The notes under the pieces were generated by a model. It did not search any database, was not told where the DNA came from, and worked only from the letters and a program-made list of their open reading frames with translations. From an uncultured Pseudomonadales bacterium (GTDB lineage Bacteria; Pseudomonadota; Gammaproteobacteria; Pseudomonadales; CANNCY01), in the NCBI GenBank assembly GCA_947503335.1, contig CANNCY010000002.1, positions 186,001 through 250,000 on the forward strand: a stretch of DNA of 64,000 nucleotides, read 5' to 3'. Every line of letters starts with the position of its first letter. Positions within the stretch are counted from its first letter, which is position 1. This document shows positions 25,444-34,815 of the stretch, one piece after another. The translations under genes and the position numbers were made by a program.

Positions 25444-25925
25444 GTATCGCATACATTGGCTTAGGGGCTAATTTAGACGCCCCTAAAGAACAAGTAAAAG
25501 ACGCCATAGAACTGCTTGCAAAACACTCTCAGATTCAACTACTTAAGTGCTCTAAACTATATGGCAGCGTTGCCGTTGGGCCGGGTGTTCAAGACGATTA
25601 CTGCAATGCAGCAGTGATGATAGACACCGACCTAAGTGCCAAAGACCTATTGGCATTGCTACATCAAATCGAAGCAGATGCCGGGCGTGTTCGCAAGATA
25701 CGCTGGGGCGCGCGTACACTTGATTTAGACCTGCTGATATACGACGACGTTACAAGTAACCTACCTGAACTAATGCTGCCACACCCTCGAATTTGTGAGC
25801 GCAACTTTGTGGTCAAGCCACTGCTCGATTTAAACGATTCACTTGAATTGAATAACGGTAAACCTATAAAGTCTGTTATTGAAACTCTCGGCACGGATAA
25901 TTTGTGGGAGCTTACCGATGACTAG
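25440..25925 (+). CDS. folK: 2-amino-4-hydroxy-6-hydroxymethyldihydropteridine pyrophosphokinase
   Basis: HPPK of folate synthesis: transfers pyrophosphate from ATP to hydroxymethyl-dihydropterin. Hallmarks are the N-terminal YIGLGANLDAP, the RKIRWGARTLDLDLLIYDD segment with the paired Asp residues, and LPHPRICERNFV. The 161 residues are the normal size. The start overlaps the pcnB stop by 4 bases and the stop overlaps the kinase gene start by 8 bases, indicating a tightly coupled operon. Confidence 0.96.
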   Translation: MSIAYIGLGANLDAPKEQVKDAIELLAKHSQIQLLKCSKLYGSVAVGPGVQDDYCNAAVMIDTDLSAKDLLALLHQIEADAGRVRKIRWGARTLDLDLLIYDDVTSNLPELMLPHPRICERNFVVKPLLDLNDSLELNNGKPIKSVIETLGTDNLWELTDD

Positions 25926-26598
25926 CCAACCAACCTTTACAGACGGTACAAATCCGCCCAAGTTTATCGCTATTGAGGGCAATATCGGCGTTGGCAAAAC
26001 AACACTCGCAAAAAAGCTTGCCGAGACTTTCAATTACGAGACCCTATTAGAACAACCAGCAGAAAACCCCTTCTTAAAACGTTTTTACGATAACGAAGAC
26101 GGAGCAGCACTCGCCACCCAGCTATTTTTTCTGTTTCAACGTGTAAAGCAAATGCAAAGCATTCGCCAAAACGACATGTTTCAGCCAGTTCGTGTATCTG
26201 ATTTTATCCTTGAGAAAGACGAACTGTTCGCACAGGTAACACTTGAACCTGAAGAGCTTAAACTGTATCAGCAGGTCTACAACCAGATGGTCGATGATAC
26301 ACCTGCGCCCGACCTTGTGATTTATTTGCAGGCACCCGTTGATGTACTGCAACAGCGTATTAAGGTCCGCGGCATTGATATGGAACAACGCGTTGATATT
26401 GACTATTTAACGCGCATCAACGAACTATACACTCGCTTTTTTCATTATTACGATCGCTCGCCATTACTAATAGTTAACGCCGAAGAGATCGATGTAGTAA
26501 ATAACGATGACGATTACCTCGGCCTTGTCGACTACCTATTACGGGTAAAGCGAGGCCGACACTACTATAATCCTGTTGCACAACCTGTATTGCTGTAA
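25918..26598 (+). CDS. Deoxynucleoside kinase family protein
   Basis: 226 residues. P-loop GNIGVGKTT, then EQPAENPFL and the DRS-type segment FYDNEDG ... FQPVRVSDFILEKD identify the deoxyadenosine/deoxyguanosine kinase family, which phosphorylates salvaged deoxynucleosides. The ATG at 25918 has GGAG 8 bases upstream and overlaps the folK stop; a frame 13 codons longer has no such support. It lies between folK and panB, where E. coli has no kinase. The substrate base cannot be decided by reading. Confidence 0.88.
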   Translation: MTSQPTFTDGTNPPKFIAIEGNIGVGKTTLAKKLAETFNYETLLEQPAENPFLKRFYDNEDGAALATQLFFLFQRVKQMQSIRQNDMFQPVRVSDFILEKDELFAQVTLEPEELKLYQQVYNQMVDDTPAPDLVIYLQAPVDVLQQRIKVRGIDMEQRVDIDYLTRINELYTRFFHYYDRSPLLIVNAEEIDVVNNDDDYLGLVDYLLRVKRGRHYYNPVAQPVLL

Positions 26599-26615
26599 AT
26601 ACCCAAAGGCCTGTC

Positions 26616-27410
26616 ATGCGTAAAGTAACCATCAACACCCTTAACACCATGAAACAAAATGGCGAGAAGTTTTCTGTGATCGCTGCCTACGACGCGTCGT
26701 TTTCAACGCTCATCGAACAAGCAGGTGTCGAATGCCTGTTAGTCGGCGATTCTCTGGGCATGACAGTACAAGGGTACGACACCACAGTACCTGTTACCCT
26801 TGAACAAATGTGTTACCACATTGAATGTGTACGTCGCGGTAACAACCATTCATTGATTATCGGTGACATGCCCTTTGGTAGCTACAACAGTATTGACGAG
26901 TCATTAGTAACTGCCACTGCTCTAATGCAGGCAGGTGCACACATGGTTAAGCTAGAAGGGGGCGAGTGGCTAATCGATACCGTTGCCGCAATGAGCGACC
27001 GTGGCATACCGGTATGTGCTCACTTAGGCTTAACACCCCAATCGGTCAATAAACTCGGCGGTTATCGAGTACAAGGCCGCGAGCCTGAGGCTGCAGAACA
27101 ACTACTTCGCGATGCCTTAGATTTACAAAGAGCCGGCGCCGACTTATTGGTGCTAGAGTGTGTACCCACTCCACTCGCGCAAGAGGTGACTAACGCCTTA
27201 TCGATACCGGTTATTGGTATTGGCGCGGGCCATTTAACAGATGCTCAAATTTTAGTGATTTACGACATGCTAGGTATCACACCTAACAAGATTCCTAAGT
27301 TTAGTAAGAACTTTTTGTCAGAAACAGCAGATGTTGCTGAAGCCTTAAAAGTCTTTCATTCGCAGGTAGCCTCAGGCGAATTTCCTGGGCCCGAGCACGG
27401 CTTCAAATAA
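26616..27410 (+). CDS. panB: 3-methyl-2-oxobutanoate hydroxymethyltransferase
   Basis: First committed enzyme of pantothenate synthesis, making ketopantoate from ketoisovalerate and methylene-tetrahydrofolate. The metal-binding Asp residues are in VGDSLGMT and IGDMPFGSY, and catalytic Glu in LECVP. Length 264 is typical. It ends the pcnB-folK-kinase-panB operon. panC, usually next, is absent: the following gene is convergent. Confidence 0.96.
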   Translation: MRKVTINTLNTMKQNGEKFSVIAAYDASFSTLIEQAGVECLLVGDSLGMTVQGYDTTVPVTLEQMCYHIECVRRGNNHSLIIGDMPFGSYNSIDESLVTATALMQAGAHMVKLEGGEWLIDTVAAMSDRGIPVCAHLGLTPQSVNKLGGYRVQGREPEAAEQLLRDALDLQRAGADLLVLECVPTPLAQEVTNALSIPVIGIGAGHLTDAQILVIYDMLGITPNKIPKFSKNFLSETADVAEALKVFHSQVASGEFPGPEHGFK

Positions 27411-27426
27411 TACGCCACCACCGCTT

Positions 27427-28743
27427 CTAGACACCATGATGAGGTGCGAGACTTATCAGCACCTCACACCCCCCATCTACGTGATTATCTAGCGTTAACG
27501 CTCCACCGTTCGCCTCAATAATTTGTCGCGACAGCGTTAAACCAATGCCTGAACCATTAGGCTTAGTTGTATAAAAAGGTACAAAAAGATTTGACGGGTT
27601 CTGTATACCATGCCCTCTATCTTTGATACTTAACTGCACTCGCCCTTTGTGTTCATTTAAAGTTGCAATTGGTGCTTCAGTAACACCTGCTTGTTGATTG
27701 GCTTCGACACCGTTTTTCACAAGGTTGATTAGCGCTTGCTCTAACTGATGCGCGTCAACAAATACGGGCTTAACCACCGCCAAATCAGGTGCCGGCAAAT
27801 TAAGTGACTGATACGCAGATCTAACCACGTCAGATAGTTCAACCTGCACCAAATTTGGTGTGGGCAACTTAGCTACAGTTGCATAGCGCTGAATAAATTC
27901 AGACAGGCCTTTTGAACGACTTTCAATGGTGTCTAGAGCTAGTTCGTAATCGTCACGGCTCGCCTCAGGAATCGACGGTGAGAAGTATTTTAACGACTGC
28001 GCAATAGACACCAGCGGCGTCAAACTATTGTTTACCTCGTGCGACATCACTCGAATAATTCGCCGCCAGGCATTTAATTCTTCGGTGCGCAGTACCTTAG
28101 CCAGGTCTGAAACAAAGATTAAAGTTTGCTCGGCCCCCTCGCTACGGTATCGATCTTTGCGAATTTGCCAAGGGCCATTTCCTGCAGAAAACTGATACTC
28201 TTGAACGCCATCTTCGCTCTTAAGTAGCGCTAACATATCTAGTTCGCGGGCGTGCTTATTGAGAGCCTCACCTTCAACGATACCCAGCAAACTAGCCGCC
28301 GCCGGATTAAGCATTTTTAAACGATAGCTATCGTCAAAAACGAAAATACCAACGTCTAAATCACGCAACGCTTTTTCGATTAACTGCTCATAGCCAAACA
28401 AGAACTGCCGACGTTCACTTAAGAACAACATCAATTGGTTAACCTGCCGGTGCAGCTCGCCTAGCTCATCATCATTTTTAGAGCGCCCACCTCGTAAGCT
28501 GTAATCACCCACTCGTGCGGCCTCTACTAAGCTAGAAAGCGTGCGAATCTGCGTCATCGACTGATCTACTAATTGATATGCACCCCACGCCCAAAGTGCT
28601 GACAGTAACACGCCCGCTGTCACCACATGAATAAAGCTATTCACGTAACCAGCCAGCAACCAAAGAGCTAACAGCAACAACGGTAGCGTCGAGATAGAAT
28701 AAAGCACCACGATACGACGCGATGCACTTAGGCGATCAAACAT
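27427..28743 (-). CDS. NtrY-like sensor histidine kinase of the efflux operon
   Basis: 438 residues: two membrane helices (about 12-32 and 37-58) with almost no periplasmic loop, HAMP (60-110), PAS (120-220), DHp with phospho-acceptor His235 in RVMSHEVNNSLTP, and a HATPase domain (NLVKNGVEANQQ, GSGIGLTLSRQI). The lack of an external sensor domain suggests it reads a membrane or cytosolic signal. It follows the response regulator by 48 bp on the same strand and is the last gene of the HlyD-ABC operon. Confidence 0.9.
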   Translation of the reverse strand: MFDRLSASRRIVVLYSISTLPLLLLALWLLAGYVNSFIHVVTAGVLLSALWAWGAYQLVDQSMTQIRTLSSLVEAARVGDYSLRGGRSKNDDELGELHRQVNQLMLFLSERRQFLFGYEQLIEKALRDLDVGIFVFDDSYRLKMLNPAAASLLGIVEGEALNKHARELDMLALLKSEDGVQEYQFSAGNGPWQIRKDRYRSEGAEQTLIFVSDLAKVLRTEELNAWRRIIRVMSHEVNNSLTPLVSIAQSLKYFSPSIPEASRDDYELALDTIESRSKGLSEFIQRYATVAKLPTPNLVQVELSDVVRSAYQSLNLPAPDLAVVKPVFVDAHQLEQALINLVKNGVEANQQAGVTEAPIATLNEHKGRVQLSIKDRGHGIQNPSNLFVPFYTTKPNGSGIGLTLSRQIIEANGGALTLDNHVDGGCEVLISLAPHHGV

Positions 28744-28791
28744 TTATTACTCGTGTATCAAGTTATTCTTTTGTTTACAAAGTGCGTCTAT

Positions 28792-30180
28792 TTAAAGATC
28801 GTGTTTTTCTAAACGTCGGTAAAACGCCGATCGGCTTAAACCTAACGCTTTAGCAACCTTTAGCGCGTTACCTTCGTAGTGCTGCATATACTGCTCTATC
28901 GCATCAATCTCGATCTGCTCTAAGGTTTTGCCAATGGCCGACGCTTGGCGTTGCTCAGATGGCGTAGTCGATGCCTTTGCCGGCAACAGTACAGAAGATA
29001 AGCCTAAGTCAAAGGGCTCGATCACCCCATCACAAAGCACCACAGCCCTCTCAATTGCTTGTTTTAGCTCTCTTATGTTACCCGGCCACTCGTATTCAAC
29101 TAATTGCCTAATCGCCGCCTCAGACAAACTAGGAGCCGGCAAACCATATTTCTGCGCCGCCTCAGCGATATTCTGCTCAGCAATAGGCACAATGTCATCG
29201 ACACGATCGCGTAACGACGGCATCTCAATCACCACGCCCTGCAGTCTAAAAAGTAGATCCTGTCTAAACTGCCCCTGTACCACCATACTATCTAGACTGG
29301 CATTGGTAGCCGCAATTACTCGACAGTCTGAACGCTTAGTCACATTACTGCCAACCGCTTCAAATTGCTGCGACTCTAGCACCCTTAGCAAAGCTGATTG
29401 TTTTGACGCAGGCAAGGTACCCACCTCGTCTAGAAACAAAGTACCTTGATCGGCCATTTCGAAGCGACCAATACGTGATTGCTTGGCATCAGTAAAGGCA
29501 CCCTTAGTATGTCCAAACATTTCGCTTTCAAACAACGATTCGCTTAAAGCACCTAAGTTTACAGACACCAGTTCGCGATCAGCCCGTAGCGACTGCTGAT
29601 GAATACGCTCGGCCAATGCACTTTTACCTGTACCATTTTCACCTAAGATCAAAACCGAAATATCGGTTTGCGCGATCTTTGCGATGGTTTTTTCAAGCTG
29701 TTGCATTGCGGGCGAATTAGCCACCCAGCACTGGTCAGACTGTTCATTGCGCTCGGCAGTTACTACGGCCTTCGCTTGACGAACTCGCTGACGGTCATCG
29801 GCTTGTTGTAATAGTCGAGACACCGACAATTCAATTTGAGCGTTATCAAAGGGTTTTTGAACAAAGTCGTCGGCCCCTGCGCGCATAGCTGCGATCGCAA
29901 TATCAATCGTTGCCCAGCCCGTCATCACTAATATGGGCGCGTCGAAACCTTCACTTCTTAAACGCTCTATCGTCGCAATACCCTCTGCACCCGAAGTGGT
30001 ATCTGCAGAAAAGTTAAGATCGCTGATGAGCAGGTCACAAGGCGCTGTTTTCAGTAATTCAAACAACTGGTCTGCCTGGGTTACTGCCAAGACGTCGTAG
30101 TTTAGCGTCGATAGAAACAACTTGAGCGCAGTAACTACGCCCAAGTCATCTTCTAGTATGATGATACGTCGATTGCTCAA
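28792..30180 (-). CDS. NtrC-family response regulator with GAFTDA motif
   Basis: 462 residues. Receiver with phospho-acceptor Asp54 (LISDLNFSADTT), AAA+ domain with Walker A GENGTGKS (180-187) and Walker [10 protein letters not shown], and a Fis-type helix-turn-helix (ALKVAKALGLSRSAFYRRL). The sigma-54 contact loop reads GAFTDA (227-232) rather than GAFTGA. A canonical sigma-54 promoter with palindromic enhancers in front of the operon argues that it still works with sigma-54. It probably autoregulates the efflux operon that encodes it. Confidence 0.9.
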   Translation of the reverse strand: MSNRRIIILEDDLGVVTALKLFLSTLNYDVLAVTQADQLFELLKTAPCDLLISDLNFSADTTSGAEGIATIERLRSEGFDAPILVMTGWATIDIAIAAMRAGADDFVQKPFDNAQIELSVSRLLQQADDRQRVRQAKAVVTAERNEQSDQCWVANSPAMQQLEKTIAKIAQTDISVLILGENGTGKSALAERIHQQSLRADRELVSVNLGALSESLFESEMFGHTKGAFTDAKQSRIGRFEMADQGTLFLDEVGTLPASKQSALLRVLESQQFEAVGSNVTKRSDCRVIAATNASLDSMVVQGQFRQDLLFRLQGVVIEMPSLRDRVDDIVPIAEQNIAEAAQKYGLPAPSLSEAAIRQLVEYEWPGNIRELKQAIERAVVLCDGVIEPFDLGLSSVLLPAKASTTPSEQRQASAIGKTLEQIEIDAIEQYMQHYEGNALKVAKALGLSRSAFYRRLEKHDL

Positions 30181-30199
30181 GGCGTATCCTTTTGTTTAA

Positions 30200-32611
30200 T
30201 TATTCGTATCTTAGTGCAGCAGTCGGTTCAATTGCCACTGCACGCTTAGCCGGTATATAGACTGCCAAGCATACCACAGCAAAGATAATCGCAAACACTG
30301 TCGCAGCAAGTAGGTATATGTTGCCACTGACATTCAGTACCGACGCGATGCCATTGATCATTAAAATCGCTACAGGCAAACCTAGCGCTGCGCCCACCGC
30401 AAACTGTTTGTAGCCTTCGCGCATAAACTGCTTAATGATATCGCGATCATCTGCACCAACTGCTCGACGAACACCAATTTCATGGGTCTTCAAAGCTACT
30501 GCTCGTGACATCACTCCGTAGATTCCGCTCACTGCTAACAACAGTGTAACAAGCGCATATACCGCAAAGTTCTCTGCCAAGAAGCGCATACCAGCAACTG
30601 AGCTTTTAATGACGCTATCAAGGCTGCGCATATCTGAAGGCGGCAGCGTTGGATCCATCTCAGACACCACCTTTCTAATCAGATCAATCTTTTGACCATC
30701 AGTCGCATCAAGATCAATCAAAATATGCCCATAGCGCGTTACCTCTTGAGCAAGCGGTAAATACACGGCGGGGCGCTCGAAGGTACCAAAGGGTTGACCT
30801 TGAATAATATGACCTACAACACCCACAATCCTTACCCATCGCGCTCGATCCGTGCCGGCTTTTAACTCAATACGTTGATCAATGGCTGATTGCTCGCCAA
30901 AGATTTGCTTCGCTGCACGATCACTGATAATCGCCACCTGCTCTGAGTCTGCGGTGTCATTAATGTCAAAGTTGCGCCCCTCAATCATCTTAGCGCCGGC
31001 TAAGCTTAAGTAGTTATTCGCAACAGTGACCATACCGATTTTTGGATATTCAGTGGTTTCGTCAACGCTCATGGCCTCGGTGCGGTAGTTACCGCCTGGC
31101 GCATACTGCCCCGCCAACGCGTCAGACATTGTTGTCTTTACACCTCGACGCTCTAGACCTTCTATGATTTGCGTCCATGCCGCCACTTTGGCCTCGTCTT
31201 CTGCGTAACGCTCACCCGTCATCGAAATAGTAGCCTTGAACATATTATCTCGCTCGACGCCATAATCTAGATTAGTCACTCGTATCATGCCCGAGATAAG
31301 CACAGATGAAGCAATTAAGAGAGCAATCGATATGGTGATTTCAAAGATCACTAGGGCCTTCATTGCTTTGCCACTTGCACGGGTTTGGGCGCCACGAGTG
31401 CCATCACGTAGGCGCTCGTTTACATCTACCGATGAAGCTTTAACGGCTGGAATTGCGCCTGTAAGTAAGGAGGTAAACACCGCAAACAGTGCCGCCACGA
31501 CCACTAGCTGGGGTGTCAACTCCCAGCGCCACCAGTAGGGTACAAAGCTACCGATCTGTGCAATTGCGGCATTGATATGCCCAAAACTCGCCACCGTTAG
31601 CGACAGGCCTATCAAGGCGCCAATAAAACAAATAATGGCAGTTTCTGTCATCAACTGACGTACTAAGCGTGTGCGAGGCGCACCGGCCGCACGGCGCACC
31701 GCTAGTTCTTTCATACGCTCGCCCGAACGTACAATCAATAGATTCGTCATGTTGGCGCAGGCTAGCAAAAAGATAAACACGCCCGTCGCGATCATGACGT
31801 AAATGATCGTCATCGAGTTAGCCATTGATACCTGAGTATAGGGCCATACTTTAAACGTTAGATTGGCATTAAACTGTGGGTGCTCGGCTTCTAGCTCTAA
31901 TGCAAATTGTTTTAATTCATCATCGGCCTCTGCAATCGAAACATCTGGCTTTAGCCAACCCACAATAACTTGCCCCCATCCTTCACCCGGCTGCGGCTCG
32001 GGAGTACGTATTAGATTAGTCCATAATTCTTCATTAACGGGCCATCTAAAACTAGCGGGCATCACGCCAATAATTTCGCGCGTCGTGCCACTTAACTCGA
32101 CGGTTTTACCTACGATATCAGCTTCACCACCAAAGTAGTCTTGCCATAGCCTGTGGCTAAGCACTACCACTAAGTCGGCGCCAGGCAGTGCATCGCTAGG
32201 TTCAAAGCTGCGCCCCATTAAGGGTGCCTGAGGGTTCAATTCGAACAGTACGTTATCTACAGCGGCCCCACGTAAACGCATGGCGTATTCTCGGCCACTT
32301 AGGTTAGTAGCATAGCTGCGATAAGAGGTAACCTTTTCAAAGCTCTGTGTACGATCTAATAAGTATTTAATGTCGTAAGGCCAGATGTTGCCACCGTTCA
32401 TTTCTAAGCCGTTTTCAACAACGTCAACGGTTACTAAGCGATCTTCGTTTATTACGCCTACCTTAGAGTAAGCTAATTGGCTAACACTCGAATAAATATT
32501 AAGGGCCAGACCAATGCCTAGCGCCACCACCAAAATACTGAGCATACTGTATGCGGGCGTCTTCGCTAAAAGGCGCAATGCGTAGTTAAAGTCTCTTATA
32601 ATGTTCATCAC
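30200..32611 (-). CDS. MacB-like ABC transporter permease (FtsX family, two FtsX domains)
   Basis: 803 residues: an N-terminal helix, a large periplasmic MacB-type core domain, an FtsX domain with three helices near the middle (ACANMTNLLIVRSGERMKELAVRRA), a second periplasmic domain, and a second FtsX domain at the C-terminus (ALKTHEIGVRRAVGADDRD). This duplicated form lacks a fused ATPase, which is the next gene upstream. With the HlyD-type adaptor it should form a tripartite efflux or lipid/peptide extrusion pump; an outer-membrane channel is not encoded here. Confidence 0.9.
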   Translation of the reverse strand: MMNIIRDFNYALRLLAKTPAYSMLSILVVALGIGLALNIYSSVSQLAYSKVGVINEDRLVTVDVVENGLEMNGGNIWPYDIKYLLDRTQSFEKVTSYRSYATNLSGREYAMRLRGAAVDNVLFELNPQAPLMGRSFEPSDALPGADLVVVLSHRLWQDYFGGEADIVGKTVELSGTTREIIGVMPASFRWPVNEELWTNLIRTPEPQPGEGWGQVIVGWLKPDVSIAEADDELKQFALELEAEHPQFNANLTFKVWPYTQVSMANSMTIIYVMIATGVFIFLLACANMTNLLIVRSGERMKELAVRRAAGAPRTRLVRQLMTETAIICFIGALIGLSLTVASFGHINAAIAQIGSFVPYWWRWELTPQLVVVAALFAVFTSLLTGAIPAVKASSVDVNERLRDGTRGAQTRASGKAMKALVIFEITISIALLIASSVLISGMIRVTNLDYGVERDNMFKATISMTGERYAEDEAKVAAWTQIIEGLERRGVKTTMSDALAGQYAPGGNYRTEAMSVDETTEYPKIGMVTVANNYLSLAGAKMIEGRNFDINDTADSEQVAIISDRAAKQIFGEQSAIDQRIELKAGTDRARWVRIVGVVGHIIQGQPFGTFERPAVYLPLAQEVTRYGHILIDLDATDGQKIDLIRKVVSEMDPTLPPSDMRSLDSVIKSSVAGMRFLAENFAVYALVTLLLAVSGIYGVMSRAVALKTHEIGVRRAVGADDRDIIKQFMREGYKQFAVGAALGLPVAILMINGIASVLNVSGNIYLLAATVFAIIFAVVCLAVYIPAKRAVAIEPTAALRYE

Positions 32612-32618
32612 TCGCCCC

Positions 32619-33347
32619 TTATGCCGTTGCCGCTAGGGCAGGCTTAGCGGTTTCATTTTCAGCGGCGATTACACCATCCATGATTTCAATGCTGCGCTTG
32701 GCATACATTGCTGATCGTGGGTCGTGCGTTACCATGCAAATAGTCGCGCCCTCTTGATGTAACTTATCTAACAGGCTCATAACCATCTCAGCATTTTTAC
32801 TGTCAAGGTTACCGGTAGGCTCATCCACTAATAAAATCGATGGGTTAGTTACCAAGGCTCTAGCAATAGCTACACGCTGCTGCTGGCCACCTGATAACTG
32901 GCTAGGGTAGTGCTTTTGACGATGCCCCATATCCACTTGCTCTAAGGCTTTTACAACTCGCGCTTTACGCTCAGCCTTTGACAGATCATTACGATAAGTA
33001 AGTGGCATCTCTACGTTTTCAAAGACATTCAAATCACTGATCAAATTGAACGCCTGAAAGATAAAACCGATCTCTTGGTTGCGAAGACGCGCTCGCTCTG
33101 AAGCACTTAGGCTAGAGGCATCGGTGCCCGCTAAAAAATAGCTTCCTTCGGTCGGCGTATCTAGTAATCCCATGATGCCTAGCAATGTTGATTTACCACA
33201 CCCCGATGGACCCGAGATTGACACGTAGTCGCCCTTATAAATATTTAGATCAATGTTGGTTAACGCGTGGGTTTCAACATCGTCGGTGTAAAACACCTTA
33301 GACAGTTTACCCATTGAAATTAGCTGTTCTTTATTTGCAGTAGTCAT
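32619..33347 (-). CDS. ABC transporter ATP-binding protein (MacB/LolD type)
   Basis: 242 residues with Walker A GPSGCGKST, Q-loop FIFQAFNLI, signature [15 protein letters not shown] and Walker [14 protein letters not shown]. Highest resemblance is to the MacB/LolD group, which power mechanotransmission by FtsX-type permeases. It lies 7 bp before the permease and 15 bp after the adaptor gene, clearly one operon. Confidence 0.93.
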   Translation of the reverse strand: MTTANKEQLISMGKLSKVFYTDDVETHALTNIDLNIYKGDYVSISGPSGCGKSTLLGIMGLLDTPTEGSYFLAGTDASSLSASERARLRNQEIGFIFQAFNLISDLNVFENVEMPLTYRNDLSKAERKARVVKALEQVDMGHRQKHYPSQLSGGQQQRVAIARALVTNPSILLVDEPTGNLDSKNAEMVMSLLDKLHQEGATICMVTHDPRSAMYAKRSIEIMDGVIAAENETAKPALAATA

Positions 33348-33362
33348 ATCTAGGTCCCTTAG

Positions 33363-34613
33363 TTATCTAAGTGTAATTACGTCATGTTCTCGATACATTG
33401 AGGTATCGCTTACTAAAATTTCATCGCCTACTTCTAGGCCGTTAATGATTTGCAGCTTTGTGGCAGAAGCATCGCCAAAAGTCACCTTAGTGCGTGTAGC
33501 TATGCCTTCGTCGTTGATTACGTAGATCGCAGAAGCACGATTGCCTTCAACTTGAAAGGGGCGAGTAACGTGCAACGTGTCGTGTAGTTTTGATAGCATT
33601 ACGGTGGCGGTTAGTTCCATATCTGGGCGTACGCCCTCAGGAATCTGCGCATCCAAAATAAGATCAACCTTGATCTGCCCGTTGATCACATTAGGGTCGA
33701 TTCGCCCCACTGTTGCGTTCACGGTAGTGAAGCGTGTATTGATCACCGATGGCATACCCGATTTGATTTGACGCGCTCGCTGCGCTGGCAAACGTACTTC
33801 GGCATATAGTGTATTTAGATCAACTACTTTCGATAGCGGCTCACCCTCAGCAACGCGCTGACCTACCTTTAATGGATTGTCTTGAACCACGCCATCAATT
33901 GATGCTTTAACCTGTAAGCCGTCAACTAGGTTTTTAGCGCGAGCTCGTACCTGTTCAACCTGACTAACACGCGCTAACGATGCTTCAATTTCGGCGTCTA
34001 CGTTTTGCTCATAGGCGGTTAAAAGCTGAGTTTGAAACTCAAGCATCTGTTTAAGTTGCGACACCTTTAGCTCGGCCCGTTTAAAGTCAATTTCTGCGAC
34101 AATGGCTTGATGGCGCGAGTTCAATTCACGGTTAGCTTCAACTTCCATATTCGCCGACTGCAGTTCAACCTTTAACTGCATCAGCGCGGCTTGGCGATCA
34201 AGCATCTGTGATTGCAGACGCGCCTTAAGGGCTTTGTGATCTGCTTTCGCAGCGGAGTAAGCAAGGTCTGCCTCTTCAAACTGGCGAGCAATCTGCGGGT
34301 TCGATAGCAGCATGATCACATCACCGGCCTGTACCTGCTCGCCCGCTCTTTTAACAATCTGCTCAATACGGCCAGCCACCTGCGCATCAATAAAGTTGAT
34401 GCCGCTAGGTTTCCACTCGCCCGCGCCGCGAACCGCCACTTCTAACTCGCCCCGCTCTACTTTCGCGATACGCACTTTGTCTTTGTTTAGCACTAGCCCC
34501 TCGGTGGCGTTACCCACCCAGATCGCCGCGCCGATTAATGCAGCAGTAGCAACGCCTACCATGGCTTTGCCGTTTAACTTTAGTTTTTTTGGTTTGTCGC
34601 GTTTGATGTCCAC
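33363..34613 (-). CDS. HlyD/MacA-type periplasmic adaptor of the efflux pump
   Basis: 416 residues: a membrane helix near 18-36, lipoyl-like halves around a long coiled coil (about 110-220), a beta-barrel and a C-terminal membrane-proximal domain. It should link the inner-membrane ABC permease to an outer-membrane channel. The GTG start at 34613 is supported by GGAG 6 bases upstream and lies about 20 nt from the predicted sigma-54 transcription start; the longer frame to 34664 begins upstream of the promoter and cannot be right. Confidence 0.88.
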   Translation of the reverse strand: MDIKRDKPKKLKLNGKAMVGVATAALIGAAIWVGNATEGLVLNKDKVRIAKVERGELEVAVRGAGEWKPSGINFIDAQVAGRIEQIVKRAGEQVQAGDVIMLLSNPQIARQFEEADLAYSAAKADHKALKARLQSQMLDRQAALMQLKVELQSANMEVEANRELNSRHQAIVAEIDFKRAELKVSQLKQMLEFQTQLLTAYEQNVDAEIEASLARVSQVEQVRARAKNLVDGLQVKASIDGVVQDNPLKVGQRVAEGEPLSKVVDLNTLYAEVRLPAQRARQIKSGMPSVINTRFTTVNATVGRIDPNVINGQIKVDLILDAQIPEGVRPDMELTATVMLSKLHDTLHVTRPFQVEGNRASAIYVINDEGIATRTKVTFGDASATKLQIINGLEVGDEILVSDTSMYREHDVITLR

Positions 34614-34643
34614 GGTGTTCTCCAATTTCTTGCCATAGTTAAA

Positions 34644-34659
34644 GCGAGAGGCGTGCCAA
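34644..34659 (-). promoter_or_regulatory. Sigma-54 (-24/-12) promoter of the efflux operon
   Basis: On the minus strand the sequence TTGGCACGCCTCTCGC has GG (plus 34656-34657) and GC (plus 34644-34645) separated by exactly 10 bases. The predicted start is near 34632, leaving a ~20-nt leader with GGAG before the GTG start. A TTGATT core (minus AATCAA, 34692-34697) in AT-rich DNA between promoter and enhancers is a weak IHF candidate. Confidence 0.8.
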
Positions 34660-34734
34660 CACACATAAACTATTGAAATATAAAGGATAAATTGATTTTA
34701 TGAGGATATTTGTTCAGCTTGAAAGATATCGCTA

Positions 34735-34769
34735 TCCCATTTATGGGACGAGGCTTTCCCACAAGTGGG
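34735..34769. promoter_or_regulatory. Tandem palindromic enhancer sites for the efflux regulator
   Basis: TCCCAT-TT-ATGGGA (34735-34748) and CCCAC-AA-GTGGG (34758-34769) share the form CCCAY-NN-RTGGG. Their centres are 22 bp apart, two helical turns, and lie about 110 and 132 bp upstream of the predicted sigma-54 start. This is the usual geometry for an NtrC-type dimer pair. The obvious candidate protein is the GAFTDA regulator in the operon. Confidence 0.7.
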
Positions 34770-34815
34770 TTACCGAGGTAAGTTACTGCATGGATCGATT
34801 AGCACTTGCAACACT

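Noticed and set aside
27440-27466. TGAGGTGC/GCACCTCA hairpin at the kinase 3' end
   Set aside because: Inside coding sequence without a T run on either strand; could stall convergent transcripts but not called a terminator.
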